Shown: positions 47,790-58,820 of the stretch, in pieces
How positions within the stretch are numbered: position 1 is the stretch's first letter
How the letters are laid out: each line of letters starts with the position of its first letter
NCBI GenBank assembly: GCA_029259355.1
Contig: JAPDIZ010000002.1
Coordinates: forward strand, 496,001 to 560,000
Length of the DNA stretch: 64,000 bases
DNA from: Candidatus Bathyarchaeota archaeon
GTDB taxonomy: Archaea > Thermoproteota > Bathyarchaeia > JAPDIZ01
Reading direction: 5' to 3'
Translations under genes and position numbers: made by a program
Notes under the pieces: generated by a model
Told to the model about the DNA's origin: nothing
What the model saw: the letters and a program-made list of their open reading frames with translations, nothing else
The model's database searches: none

Positions 47790-48330
47790 CCTCCTTTATC
47801 CACTCGAGCTTGCCCATGAAGGGCTGCCTACAGGTAACGCCAATCTTTCCACTTGTTCCCCCTTTCCCCAAGCTAACAGCAGTTATTCTTGCTCTGACCA
47901 CATCTCCCGCGGCAAGCACTCTCCCCGTCTCCTTGCCAACAAACCTACCCTGCCTCTCATCGTAGGAGATGAAGTCATCCATCACCTGAGAGATGTGTAG
48001 GAGCGCGTCTACGGGGCCTATCCTAACAAAGGCGCCAAACTCTTGAACCTCTACGACCTCCCCCTCCACAACCTCTTGTATCTCGGGTTTGTAGGTGAGC
48101 AGGGTTACTCGAGCACGGTGGTAGGCGGCTCCATCCCCAGGGATCAGCTTCCCCCTTGGCTCCACATCCACGTCAGCTATCGCGACGATGTACCCCAGCT
48201 CCTCAGAAACCATGCCCAAGTACTTAGCTCTAAGCTGTTCTAGAGCGACCTCCTCCAATGGAAGCCCAAACCTGCTTGGTGGAATACGTATTGTGTCCTC
48301 GATTTCCACCAACTTGAACAACTTTACCAC
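47752..48330 (-). CDS. rpo7: RNA polymerase subunit Rpo7 (RpoE1)
   Basis: RIPPSRFGLPLEEVALEQLRAKYLGM...GAFVRIGPVDALLHISQVMDD S1 domain. Confidence 0.95.
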   Translation of the reverse strand: MVKLFKLVEIEDTIRIPPSRFGLPLEEVALEQLRAKYLGMVSEELGYIVAIADVDVEPRGKLIPGDGAAYHRARVTLLTYKPEIQEVVEGEVVEVQEFGAFVRIGPVDALLHISQVMDDFISYDERQGRFVGKETGRVLAAGDVVRARITAVSLGKGGTSGKIGVTCRQPFMGKLEWIKEDVQKLREGSGAG

Positions 48331-48357
48331 GCTCGGGTAAGCTGATTCAGCGCATCC

Positions 48358-48759
48358 CTAACCTAAAAACCCTTCGAGCACGAAGAAATTGTCCCTAGGA
48401 TACACCACAGCGATTCCCTTCTCCCTAAGCTTCTTCCTAAGCTTCCCGTCACACGTAGCTACGACGAAGCCGCTCGACTTAGCAAGCTTCACTATGCTCT
48501 CATCCACACCTTGCTTGAGCGAAGCCTCAACCATTTTACACCTCTCAGCTAGCTTGAGCGCAAACTGAGCCTGCCTAGAAACCGAAGGAGACTCTCTCTC
48601 CACAAGATTCCTCAACTCTTCGACTACGAAGGAAGGCACTACGTACTCAACTGGGGAACCTACTGCTGTGGCTATCTCCTCCATCAAGTCTCTGCCAAGC
48701 CTTGCAGCCATCATCAGCACGTTGGTGTCTAAGAGCACCTTCGGAGGCAAAGAAACCAC
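48358..48759 (-). CDS. PIN-domain (Fcf1/Utp24-like) protein
   Basis: LLDTNVLMMAA; VVATCDGKLRKKLREKGI. Confidence 0.87.
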   Translation of the reverse strand: MVSLPPKVLLDTNVLMMAARLGRDLMEEIATAVGSPVEYVVPSFVVEELRNLVERESPSVSRQAQFALKLAERCKMVEASLKQGVDESIVKLAKSSGFVVATCDGKLRKKLREKGIAVVYPRDNFFVLEGFLG

Positions 48760-49989
48760 CTAGACTATGTGGCCGTAGCCTATTAGCCTCCACCTGTCAG
48801 CTATTCTTCTGCTAATGGCTACTCGGCTTCCCTGCTTGGCGCATACAGGCCTCCTAAGCGATATGGTGACTAGGTCTTCGGATACGTCGGTGACTATTCC
48901 AGCAGTGACTGCAGCGCCTACGTTCAGCACCAACGGCTCCTTGGGCTTTATCTTCTCCACTTTAGCCATATCCGGGGTTCCTATGGCTCTCTCGAACAGG
49001 TGAGATTCGATGGTTAGCTCGCTCCATACCGGGGGGAGCTTGCCCGGGTGTCCGACTACGTTGCCGACTAAACCGTCGGCTTTGGTGAGTGAGGGGTCTA
49101 GGTTTGTCCCTACACCCACGAGCCCACCGCTCATCGCTTGCTCAACAGGCCCTCCACCAGCTCTAAGGCTCGTGATCTCGGTATACAGCGGCTCGAACGA
49201 CCCCTTTTCCTCCACCCTCACGCCTGGCCTGATTTCGATCTCATCTCTAACCTTAAACACTCCCTGTATGATGGTGCCTCCGAGTATCCCACCCACTATG
49301 TCCTCAACGGCGGTTCCAGGTTTGTTGACATCAAACGACCTTATCACGTACATCAGAGGATCTGCCGACAGGTCTCTCTTGGGCGTAGGTATGAACCTCT
49401 CGATAGCGTCTATCACGTACTCTACGTTGACCTTGTGCTGAGCTGACGTGGGGATTATGGGTGCATCTGCGATGGAGGTTCCGCTCAAAAACTCCTTGAT
49501 CTGTTTGTAGTTTTCCAAAGCCTCATCACGCGTAACCAGATCGATCTTGTTCTGCACAACCACCACGTTTCGAACCCCGACGATTTCGACAGCGGCTAGG
49601 TGCTCGCGAGTTTGAGGCTGTGGGCAGGGCTCGTTTGCTGCGACGACTAGCAGAGCTCCATCCATAACAGCAGCGCCTGAGAGCATGGTAGTCATCAGAA
49701 TCTCATGGCCAGGAGCATCTACGAAGCTTATGGCACGCCTAAACTTGGCCTTGCTCCCGCAACGCTCACAAACTTCTTTAGTGGTGTACTTGTAGGGAGG
49801 CTCACACTTTGGGCACTCCCATATCCCAGCATCAGCGTACCCAAGCCTTATGGTTATGCCTCGCCTAATCTCCTCGCTGTGCCTAGCTGCCCATATCCCG
49901 GTAATAGCTTCGACAAGGGTAGTTTTGCCGTGATCTACGTGACCGATAGTTCCGATGTTCACCTCAGGCTGCCGTGGGAGAGTCGCCAA
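48760..49989 (-). CDS. Translation initiation factor aIF2 gamma
   Basis: [59 protein letters not shown]. Confidence 0.97.
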   Translation of the reverse strand: [409 protein letters not shown]

Positions 49990-50083
49990 GACTCAACCTC
50001 CAAGCGCTTGCTTGTTTCCTAAGAAGAGCTTGAAGCCTTTTTCACGGGCTAAACCACAAGGAAGCTTAAAAGAGTATCGGGGG

Positions 50084-50431
50084 CTAGTCGTAGACTATCT
50101 TCACGTTTACCTGCACAATGTCCTCGGTTATCACGTTTCCCCTTACAGTCTTTCTCCTCCTCTCCCCCTTCCTCCTCGGGTGGAAGCCAACGCCTCCGCT
50201 TAGCAGAACACGAGTTTTTATTCCCCCGTGTACGTCAGGCCTCATTGGGAAGCCAGAGCTGTCGCTGCCACCCGTTATCTGGAGCTTCTTACCCGATAAC
50301 CCGAGGATTGATCCGTCGAAAACTTCGCCGATTCTTCTCCCCATCAACGCTTGTGCTTGAGATCCCTCAACCTCGACCGTCTGCGCAATCCCCGTCTTGG
50401 GGTCTGAGACCACTACCTTGAACTTTACCAA
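50084..50431 (-). CDS. rps6e: Ribosomal protein S6e
   Basis: ALMGRRIGEVFDGSILGLSGKKLQITGGSDSSGFPMRPDVHG. Confidence 0.97.
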   Translation of the reverse strand: MVKFKVVVSDPKTGIAQTVEVEGSQAQALMGRRIGEVFDGSILGLSGKKLQITGGSDSSGFPMRPDVHGGIKTRVLLSGGVGFHPRRKGERRRKTVRGNVITEDIVQVNVKIVYD

Positions 50432-50481
50432 AGCAGCGCCCCCTGAGCTCAGCTAATGCATTTCATCAATCCTTAAAAGCT

Positions 50482-52260
50482 TTACATACCCCAGTAAGGC
50501 TTCTGCTTCCTCTTTATCTCCACAAGCTCTTTCAGCACCTCTAGCTCATCGAGATCGAGCCTATCGGCGAACTCTGTGAGGAGGATTTTCGCATGCCTTT
50601 CCGGAATATCCACGTAGAGGATGTCTCCCTCCCTAACGTGCCTACCGACTATCGGCTCCTTCATCGACACAGCAACCTGCATACCGATTGTTGCTTCGGA
50701 GATAGCCTCTCCTCTGTCTTGAATTTGGGAGATGGTTCCCACCACCTTGCCGCTTGTGTTTATCATAGCGCACTTGGGCTTGATCCTACCGCCCAAAACC
50801 TCGACGCCAAAAATAGCGGGTTTGCTCCGCCTAAAGACGTAGCCGGGCAGAACCCTTATCTTTCCGGGTCGAACGAGAGCTTCCAAAGCCTTCTTCGCCT
50901 TCTCCTCAAGCTCACCCCTCATCCAGAGCACGTAGTCGTCGATTAGCTGGTATATCACGTTGTTGAGGAATATCCTAACCCCTCTTTCGTGAGCCTCCTC
51001 CTCCGCATCTGGTAGCACCTTTACGTTGAAACCTAGCACAACGCCGTAGACGTGGTTTTCCTCACCCACTATAGAGGCTTCTACCACCTCGCGCCTTGAG
51101 ATATCCCCTACGTCAGCTATCCTCACAGGAACCCCGTGTTTTTCAAGCTCTCCCAAGATGGCTTCTAGCGAGCCCAGGGTATCCGCCTTCACCACTACGC
51201 CAACCTTCTCCGTCTGAATCCTTATCTGCTCAATCTCCTCTGTAACGGACTTGATGAGCTCCTCAACCTCATTTCCTGACCAGGCAGCGTATAGAGGAGA
51301 ACCTGGAATAGCTTGCTCCAAGCCATGCGCTGCTATCTTTACTCCAGCAGCTGCGTGAACCTCATCAACTGGTGTGAATTTGTCGCGTGGGTCACGCATC
51401 TCATCAAGAGGTTTTGGCATGAGTATTGAGCGGATCTTAGTCACAATCGGCCCGGTTTTTCCCCCAAGTACCAACGTGTCTTGCGAACGCAGCACGCCAT
51501 CGTAGATTATGGCGTTTATCGTGGTTCCTAGCCCAGGCTCTTCCCTAACCTCCAAAACCGTCCCCTTAGCAGGACCCTCTGTGGTTACGAGTCTCTTCCT
51601 AAGGTATTGCTGCGTAAGCCCAATGAGTACTGCGAGAAGCTCGGGGATCCCCTCCCCCGTTTTGGCGCTTACAGGCACAATTGCTACGCTTTTGGTGAAG
51701 TCCTTTATCCTATCGTACCGCTCAGACCTAAAGCCTAGGCGGGAGAGTATCCCCACCATCTCGTATATGCGCTTGTCTAGGTCAGCTCTCACAGCGGGGT
51801 CCTGCAGCTTCAAAGACTCTAGGAAGAGCTTGTCTGAGTAGCTCTTCCAGCCCGGTATGAGATCTATCTTGTTAGCAGCAACCAAGAAGGGGGTTTTCCT
51901 CGCCCTCAGAATATCTATTGATTCGAGGGTTTGGGGTTCAAACCCCTTCATCACGTCAACAACGAGGATAGCTATGTCGGCTATTGACCCCCCTCTTCTC
52001 CGAAGGTTTACGAAGGAGGCATGCCCTGGGGTATCTATTACCAAAAGCCCGGGTACGCGTATCTCGCCCCTCACCCTTTCGAGCACGGGTCCGCAAATCT
52101 TCTTTAGGGTTTCGAGAGGGAAGAAGCTTGCGCCTATATGCTGAGTCATCTGACCAGCTTCTCGAGCAGCAACTAGTGTACCCCTTATCCTGTCGAGGAG
52201 GGTGGTTTTGCCATGATCTACGTGGCCGAGGACCACCACTATGGGCTGTCTAATCGCCAA
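50482..52260 (-). CDS. infB: Translation initiation factor aIF5B (IF-2)
   Basis: [41 protein letters not shown]. Confidence 0.97.
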   Translation of the reverse strand: [592 protein letters not shown]

Positions 52261-52314
52261 AGCCCCTTTGCCCCCTAAGCGGGTGAGAAGCTCGCCTTTG
52301 AATGGGTTTGGCCA

Positions 52315-52764
52315 CTATAAAAGGTAGCGCGATTCGGTTGGCTTCGAGTACTCGTAAAGCTCTCCATCTTCGAAGAATATCCTAAGCTCTCTCTCCGCGT
52401 TTTCTGGGCTGTCTGAGGCATGTATGACGTTTTTGGTTACGGTGAGGCCGTAATCCCCCCTTATGGTCCCAGGACCAGCTTCTGCGGGGTCGGTTTTGCC
52501 GATCATGTTCCTAACCACGCTGATGGCGTTGGGACCCTCAAGAGCCATAGCGACGACAGGGCCAGATGTTACGTGGTTAACCAGTTCTTCGAAAAAGTGC
52601 TTCCCCTTGTGCATTTCGTAGAGCTCTTCCGCTTTCTCTCTACTCAGCCACACCATTTTCAGCCCAACTATGGTGAAGCCCTTCTTCTCGAACTTACTCA
52701 AAATCTCGCCTACCAGCCCCCTCATAACCGACTCAGGCTTTAGGAAGACTAGGGTGCGCTCCAA
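52315..52764 (-). CDS. ndk: Nucleoside diphosphate kinase
   Basis: [37 protein letters not shown]. Confidence 0.97.
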   Translation of the reverse strand: MERTLVFLKPESVMRGLVGEILSKFEKKGFTIVGLKMVWLSREKAEELYEMHKGKHFFEELVNHVTSGPVVAMALEGPNAISVVRNMIGKTDPAEAGPGTIRGDYGLTVTKNVIHASDSPENAERELRIFFEDGELYEYSKPTESRYLL

Positions 52765-52959
52765 CTACCCACCCCTCTGCTCTTTGCCGTAGTAGACCGT
52801 CCACTTCAGCTTCCTAGGGTCTCTGCGGAGGTTGAGCATATTCTTCCTACATTTGCTTGAGCAAAACCACAGGATAGAGCCATCATTTTTAACGAACATC
52901 ATCCCCGTACCTGGGGGAAACTCCTTTCCGCAAAAGCTGCACTTCCTCGGCCTAGGCAA
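52765..52959 (-). CDS. rpl24e: Ribosomal protein L24e
   Basis: [36 protein letters not shown]. Confidence 0.97.
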   Translation of the reverse strand: MPRPRKCSFCGKEFPPGTGMMFVKNDGSILWFCSSKCRKNMLNLRRDPRKLKWTVYYGKEQRGG

Positions 52960-52985
52960 AGAGCGACCCCTCGTTTTGAAGAGAC

Positions 52986-53207
52986 TTACTTGATCTTCCT
53001 AGCCTCTCTCTCAGTCTCCCTAAGCATCAGTATGTCGTTTAGCCGAACAGGGCCCTTTACGTTTCTGGTTATGATACGGCCCTTGTCCCTACCCTCGAGT
53101 ATCCTCACCCTAACCTGTATGACCTCGCCGGTCACGCCTGTCCTGCCGACTATTTGTATCACCTCAGCTGGGGTAGGCGCTGATTCAACGCGCTCCCTTC
53201 GGCTCAC
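52986..53207 (-). CDS. rps28e: Ribosomal protein S28e
   Basis: [42 protein letters not shown]. Confidence 0.97.
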   Translation of the reverse strand: MSRRERVESAPTPAEVIQIVGRTGVTGEVIQVRVRILEGRDKGRIITRNVKGPVRLNDILMLRETEREARKIK

Positions 53208-53635
53208 CCACTACCCCCTCCACTCTTCTTTAGCTCGTTTAGCTTAGCGATCAGCTCTTCAACAAGCTCCTTCGCCTCTCCTGGGTCGATGATAGCGGCT
53301 GAGGCAGCTGCTACCTCTATCCCAGCGTATCTGCCGAGATCCGCCTTTGATGGGACGTAGATGTAGGGGGTTTTCCTCTCCTCGCACAGCAGGGGTAGGT
53401 GAGCGACCACCTCAGGAGGGTCAACGTCTTCCGATATGTATACCAGCTTAGCTATACCTCGCTCAACCGCCTTTGTAGTCTCGTTTGTCCCCCGCTTTAT
53501 TTTGCCTGTTTCTCTAGCTATCTGAAGGGCTTCATAGGCCGCATCCACGAGCTCCTTTGGAACCTCAAACCTCACGTAAAACGGCTTTGGCAAAGACACC
53601 ACCTCTTTTGGCCTCTGCGCCCTTTGTATGGGCAA
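53204..53635 (-). CDS. rpl7ae: Ribosomal protein L7Ae
   Basis: [42 protein letters not shown]. Confidence 0.97.
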   Translation of the reverse strand: MPIQRAQRPKEVVSLPKPFYVRFEVPKELVDAAYEALQIARETGKIKRGTNETTKAVERGIAKLVYISEDVDPPEVVAHLPLLCEERKTPYIYVPSKADLGRYAGIEVAAASAAIIDPGEAKELVEELIAKLNELKKSGGGSG

Positions 53636-53681
53636 ACACTATCAAACACAATCGGTTTAAGAACGTTTCGCTTCTCACCAA

Positions 53682-55430
53682 CTATGAGTGGCTAAAGTAG
53701 ATTACTACGCGATCGCTGCTTACGCTATCGATTCTACCATACCCCACTCTCTCCATCTGGATGATCGAGCCCACCTCCTGAGCGGCTAACAGCTCCTCAC
53801 CAACTCCATGTGCGACAAATCCGTCTGGCATAACCACCTTCACCTCGACTAAGCTCTCCGCAGGCACCCAGTGGACGAAGCTTGCACCAATCTCCTTAGC
53901 CTCTTTAGGAGACCAGCTGCGTATGGATGCCGAGACGAGAGCTTCAGAAGCCTTGTCCACAGATACGTTGGCGAAGCCGATGAGCCTGATCACAGCGTTG
54001 GGCTTTAGCAGAGGCAGGTCAGCCTTGGAAACCCAGAGCTCAACAAATCCGTCTTTGGGCGTGAGCACTATCCTCCTAAAGCCTCTCTCTGGGAAGCTTG
54101 GGTGGAGGTGGATGAGGCACTCTCTCGCTTCCTCCAAGCCCTTCACCACCATCTTCACAGGATCGAGCACTACGAAGAACCTGTTGGCATGTTCGTCGAC
54201 GATCTTTCGGTTGTAGGCGTAGAGGTTTTCCCAGCTTATGGTAGCCTCAATAGGCTTTGGCCCAACCTCGATCATCATCCTCCTTATGGCTTCAGGAGAG
54301 ATTCCTCTTCTTCTAAGCGCTGCTAAAGTGGGGAGCCTGGGGTCGTCATACCCCCAAAACTGACCCGACTCAACACCAGCCCTAATCTTCGACTTGCTCA
54401 AAACTGCTCCAACAACTCTAAGCCTTCCATAGTGCATGGTTGTGGGATACTCCCACCCTAGGTGCTTGAACAAGTACCTCTGCCTAATCTCATTGGACAT
54501 GTGCTCCTTCCCTCGCACAATGTGAGTTATTCCCATCAACCCGTCATCTATTCCGCAAGCGAAGTTGTAGAGCGGCCAAACGATGTACTGATCACCAGTT
54601 CGAGGATGCCTATGGACTTTGGTGTCGATTATTCGCAGAGCAGGCCAGTCTCTAATGGCTGGATTGGGGTGCCCTAGATCAGTCTTTATCCTCACCACAG
54701 CCTCGCCCTCTCCATAACCCCCCTCGAGCATCTTAGCCCAGCGCTCTAGGTGGGCGGAGGGGTCTAGTCCTCTGCAGGGGCACGGCTGCTTCTGCAAAAC
54801 CCTCCTCCTAAACTCTTCTGGCTTGCAGGTGCATACGTACGCGTTTCCATCGCTGATCAGCTTCTCCGCATACTCGTAATAGATGGGAAGCCTATCGCTC
54901 TGTATGAACTCTGCATCCCACTTGCACCCAAGCCACTCGAGATCCTCTCTTATCGCATCGTAGAACTCCAGCACAGGCTTCTTCGTTCTCGGATCAGTAT
55001 CCTCAAATCTAAGGTAGAATACGCCGCCGTACATTCTTGCGTAGTCGTGGCTGAGTATGGCTGCGCGTGCCGAGCCTATGTGGAGGACGCAGTCCGGATT
55101 TGGAGAGAATCTCGTAACCACTTTGTCATAGCGCTCCACATTTGGTAGAGGAGGAAGCTCCTTCCTCTCCTCCCTCTTCGGGCGCTCCTTCTCCAAAAGC
55201 TCTGGCCAGCGATCTGCTAGCAGCGACTTCTGCTCCTCAAGCGATAAGCTGTTTACGTAGTTGACGACTTCTCTAACGAACTCAATGAGGCTTCGAGCAA
55301 GAGGCTTAAGATCAGGTCTTTCAGCCAAAACCTTTCCCATAACAGGCTTTGGATCAGCTTTTCCTTCGTGCTGAACCGCGTTGGCTAGTGAGTGCTTTAG
55401 CACCAGCTCCCGCACTCCTTCGTCGAACAC
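53682..55430 (-). CDS. gltX: Glutamyl-tRNA synthetase
   Basis: TRFSPNPDCVLHIGSARAAILSHDYARMYGG. Confidence 0.97.
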   Translation of the reverse strand: MFDEGVRELVLKHSLANAVQHEGKADPKPVMGKVLAERPDLKPLARSLIEFVREVVNYVNSLSLEEQKSLLADRWPELLEKERPKREERKELPPLPNVERYDKVVTRFSPNPDCVLHIGSARAAILSHDYARMYGGVFYLRFEDTDPRTKKPVLEFYDAIREDLEWLGCKWDAEFIQSDRLPIYYEYAEKLISDGNAYVCTCKPEEFRRRVLQKQPCPCRGLDPSAHLERWAKMLEGGYGEGEAVVRIKTDLGHPNPAIRDWPALRIIDTKVHRHPRTGDQYIVWPLYNFACGIDDGLMGITHIVRGKEHMSNEIRQRYLFKHLGWEYPTTMHYGRLRVVGAVLSKSKIRAGVESGQFWGYDDPRLPTLAALRRRGISPEAIRRMMIEVGPKPIEATISWENLYAYNRKIVDEHANRFFVVLDPVKMVVKGLEEARECLIHLHPSFPERGFRRIVLTPKDGFVELWVSKADLPLLKPNAVIRLIGFANVSVDKASEALVSASIRSWSPKEAKEIGASFVHWVPAESLVEVKVVMPDGFVAHGVGEELLAAQEVGSIIQMERVGYGRIDSVSSDRVVIYFSHS

Positions 55431-55433
55431 CGC

Positions 55434-55925
55434 TCAACCCTCCTTGGGAGCTATAGTCAGCAAATAGGCTCCCTCCCTATCGACCATCTGCGTTACGTAG
55501 ACAAGTGTCCCATCTACTGGAGACCTAACCGTCCTAACCACGTACTTCTTAGAGAGCGTCTGAGCTATGCGTTCCCCCTCTCTAATCTCTTCACCGACTT
55601 CTTTAAACACTCTCACATCTCTTCCCTTAAGTTCGATTAGCACGACTCTAGTTCCTTTTCCTAGAGCAAAGAACCCATGGGGCGTCTTGAACACTACGTC
55701 CACCTTCACTGAAGAAGACTCTAGATCAATTATGGCGTTGTAGTCGTCGTAGTTTATCTGCACGTAGAGCTTTGCGCCTCTAGGAAGCTGATCTGGGGAT
55801 TCAGCGACCAGCTCCCTGTAGGCGCCGTCTGCTTCGACTAAGAACCTCCTAGGCGCTCTCCAAAAAGTTTCTTCGCTCAGAGCCTCCTGAGAAACCTCTA
55901 CAAAGACCCTTTGACTTCCATTCAA
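55434..55925 (-). CDS. DUF2118-like (biotinyl/lipoyl-like) archaeal protein
   Basis: C-terminal IREGERIAQTLSKKYVVRTVRSPVDGTLVYV hammerhead-like domain. Confidence 0.7.
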   Translation of the reverse strand: MNGSQRVFVEVSQEALSEETFWRAPRRFLVEADGAYRELVAESPDQLPRGAKLYVQINYDDYNAIIDLESSSVKVDVVFKTPHGFFALGKGTRVVLIELKGRDVRVFKEVGEEIREGERIAQTLSKKYVVRTVRSPVDGTLVYVTQMVDREGAYLLTIAPKEG

Positions 55926-56959
55926 TACGCCCTCTCCACCAAAAAGCTTGCCAAGTCAAGCAGCCTATCCCTAGAGCGCCCAGGGGGGAGCTTAAGCAGC
56001 TCTTGCTTAGCTCTCTCCAAGAAGCTTAGAGCTACTTGCTTGGCGTAGTCTACACACCCCGAGGATACCAACAGGTCTATGACCTCCTTGATCTCTTCTT
56101 GGCTAGCCGATCTATTGCCCAAAACCTTGAGGAGCTTAGCTCTCTCTTCCGAGCTCAGAGCTTCCAACGCCTTGATCACAATCATCGTTCGCTTTCCCTC
56201 ACGTAAGTCGCTTCCCACAGGCTTCCCCAACTTCTTCTCATCAGCAACTACCCCCAAGACATCGTCGACTATTTGGAAAGCTATTCCGCAGTACCTCGCG
56301 AACTCTCCTATAGCATCCACGTATTCAGGAGCAGCGTCAGAGACGAGAGCTCCACACCTAGCTGAGGCCTTGAACAGCGCAGCAGTCTTCTTCTCCACCA
56401 TAACGAGGTACTCTTCTTCGGAGACAGATTCCGTCTCCTCAAACATCATGTCTAGAGCCTGCCCCTCGCATATCTCCAAGATAGCTTTGGTGATCTCGTT
56501 TAACACCTCCAAAGCTTTTCCGTGTGAAAGGCCAGCCTCAACGCACCCCAGTAGGACGGCTTCATATACCTTGGCAAAGAGAAGATCTCCAGCCAAAATA
56601 GCCATGGGAACGCCCCACACTACGTGAACAGTCGGAACACCTCTTCTTAGCTGGTCCTGATCCATGATGTCGTCGTGGACTAGAGTGAAGGAGTGCAACA
56701 GCTCGATCCCAGCAGCTACGTAGTAAGCTGCTTCAGGAACATTTCCAAACACTCGAGATGACTCGACCACGAGGAAGGGCCTAAGCCTCTTCCCTCCAGC
56801 AACGAGGAGGTGACGAGATGCTTCGTAGAGAGGCTTTGGCCTCTTATCTGGCGGAACAAGCCGATTCATCAACGAATTTACCTTCGAAGAAACTTGAGCA
56901 ATCTCCTCAAACAACTCTTGGCTCAAGACCAGCCCTCCTCCTCGCGTAAGAGTTGACAT
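55922..56959 (-). CDS. Geranylgeranyl/polyprenyl diphosphate synthase
   Basis: GGKRLRPFLV; LVHDDIMDQDQLRRG; FQIVDDVLGV. Confidence 0.96.
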   Translation of the reverse strand: MSTLTRGGGLVLSQELFEEIAQVSSKVNSLMNRLVPPDKRPKPLYEASRHLLVAGGKRLRPFLVVESSRVFGNVPEAAYYVAAGIELLHSFTLVHDDIMDQDQLRRGVPTVHVVWGVPMAILAGDLLFAKVYEAVLLGCVEAGLSHGKALEVLNEITKAILEICEGQALDMMFEETESVSEEEYLVMVEKKTAALFKASARCGALVSDAAPEYVDAIGEFARYCGIAFQIVDDVLGVVADEKKLGKPVGSDLREGKRTMIVIKALEALSSEERAKLLKVLGNRSASQEEIKEVIDLLVSSGCVDYAKQVALSFLERAKQELLKLPPGRSRDRLLDLASFLVERAY

Positions 56960-58022
56960 CTATTCCCCTAGTTTCCAACCACTCCCTCAAACAACCCGTT
57001 AGCACCACGGGAACCCTCTTCAACTCCTCAATGTTGCCCGCACCAGTTAAGAACATAGCCGTCTTCAGCTCGAGTATGAAGCTTCTCAGCTGGCGAATCA
57101 CTTCTTCCTCGCTTATGAGCGCAGCTTTTAAGAGCGGTGCGGCTAAGCCCACCGCGCTAGCGCCTAGGGCTATGGACTTAGCTGCGTCTATGCCTGTTCT
57201 GATGCCTCCAGAAGCCACTATGGGCTTTCTGAACACAGCCTTAACCTCCACGATGCTTGCAGCGGTTGGGATCCCCCAATTCCAAAAAGCCTTCCCAAGC
57301 TTCATCAATTCCTCGTCGCCGGCTTCCTCAGCTCTGTAGTACTCGACAGCAGCCCAGCTCGTGCCTCCACAGCCAGCTACGTCTATCGCGGCGATGCCCA
57401 CTCGCCCTAGAGCCAAAGCAGCTTCCATTGACATCCCTGCGCCAGTTTCCTTAGCGATTACGGGTACTTCTAGCTCGGCAACGAGCCTACCTATCTTTGA
57501 CGTAACCCCTTTAAAGTCCAGATCGCCTCCAGGCTGAACCGATTCCTGAAGCGGGTTTAGGTGTATGGCTATAGCATCTGCCTCGACCATCTCTATAGCT
57601 TCTCGAGCCTCCCTAACTCCATAGCCCCTTACAAGCTGAGGCGCTCCTAAGTTAGCTATTATGAAGGCGTTGGGAGCAACCTCTCTAACGACTTCGTAGG
57701 TACGCCTCAAGCGGGGGTTTTCGATACCCGCTCTTTGGCTCCCAACCCCCATTGCGATGCCCAGCTTCTCAGCTGCTGAGGCCAGCCTCGCGTTTATCTC
57801 AGCAGCCTCTTCAGTTCCGCCAGTCATAGCCGATATGATGATGGGGGCTGAAAGCTTCTTTCCCAAGAAAGTAGTTGAGGTATCTATTTCGCTGAAGTTT
57901 ACCTCAGGAACTGCTTGATGAACCAGCGTGACGTGTTCAAGCCAAGTGGTTACGCTATGAGAAACTTCCTTCTTGCTTACGATTTCAATGTGATCAGACT
58001 TCCTCTTCTGAGTCTCAGACAA
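56907..58022 (-). CDS. fni: Type 2 isopentenyl-diphosphate delta-isomerase
   Basis: KKLSAPIIISAMTGGTEEAAEINARLASAAEKLGIAMGVGSQR. Confidence 0.96.
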   Translation of the reverse strand: MSETQKRKSDHIEIVSKKEVSHSVTTWLEHVTLVHQAVPEVNFSEIDTSTTFLGKKLSAPIIISAMTGGTEEAAEINARLASAAEKLGIAMGVGSQRAGIENPRLRRTYEVVREVAPNAFIIANLGAPQLVRGYGVREAREAIEMVEADAIAIHLNPLQESVQPGGDLDFKGVTSKIGRLVAELEVPVIAKETGAGMSMEAALALGRVGIAAIDVAGCGGTSWAAVEYYRAEEAGDEELMKLGKAFWNWGIPTAASIVEVKAVFRKPIVASGGIRTGIDAAKSIALGASAVGLAAPLLKAALISEEEVIRQLRSFILELKTAMFLTGAGNIEELKRVPVVLTGCLREWLETRGIDVNSYARRRAGLEPRVV

Positions 58023-58031
58023 TTCCTTTAC

Positions 58032-58820
58032 CTACCTGCGGATCACGGTTCCAATAACCTTGCGCCCGAGCAATGCATCCCTCACCCTATCCGGGAAAAA
58101 GCCGTTTACGACGTAGACCACAGCACCTTTCTTCACCACGGAGAGAATCTCCTCTAGCTTCTTGATCATTCCACCAGTAACGTCGTAGGCTGATGAAGCA
58201 CTCCTAATCTCGATATCACTTAAGCTGCTTACGCTTAGATCCTTAACAAGCTGCGCATCAGGGTTTGTCTTGGGATCTGAGGTGTAGACGCCATCTACGT
58301 CTACGGCGAAAACCACTCTCTCTGCTTCCAAGCGCTCCACGAGTTGAGCGCAGAGGCTATCTCCTGAGGCTATCGAGAAGCCAGCTTCTGAATCCAAAAC
58401 CGCGTCGCCAAACATCACAGGGATTAAGCCCATCGATAGGAAGCGGGAGACGATCTCCAACCTAGCTTCGCCTATCTCCCCCGACTTGTTAACCACCAGC
58501 GCAGAGGTCTGCAGCGAGCAAGCTGGAAGCCCTGCTTCGATGAGGAGTTTGGTTATGACGTTGTTCAGCGACTCCATAGCCCACCTGATGACTGAGAAAT
58601 TCGCAGCTCGCTCAAAGGGGTCTTCACTGCTCAGTGAGTAGGTTTTCGCCGCCCAGTGGCCAAAGGATCCACCTCCGTGGACGACCACAAGCCTACCCAC
58701 CACATCCCTTGGGATGGCTTTGGCTATGTTCCTGATCGCTCGAACATTTGGCGTCAGTGGAAGGTCTTTGTAGGTTATCACGGATCCGCCGAGCTTGAGA
58801 ATCGCTACACTTCTTCCCAA
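58032..58820 (-). CDS. Isopentenyl phosphate kinase
   Basis: AILKLGGSVITYKD; VVHGGGSFGHWAAKTY. Confidence 0.93.
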   Translation of the reverse strand: MGRSVAILKLGGSVITYKDLPLTPNVRAIRNIAKAIPRDVVGRLVVVHGGGSFGHWAAKTYSLSSEDPFERAANFSVIRWAMESLNNVITKLLIEAGLPACSLQTSALVVNKSGEIGEARLEIVSRFLSMGLIPVMFGDAVLDSEAGFSIASGDSLCAQLVERLEAERVVFAVDVDGVYTSDPKTNPDAQLVKDLSVSSLSDIEIRSASSAYDVTGGMIKKLEEILSVVKKGAVVYVVNGFFPDRVRDALLGRKVIGTVIRR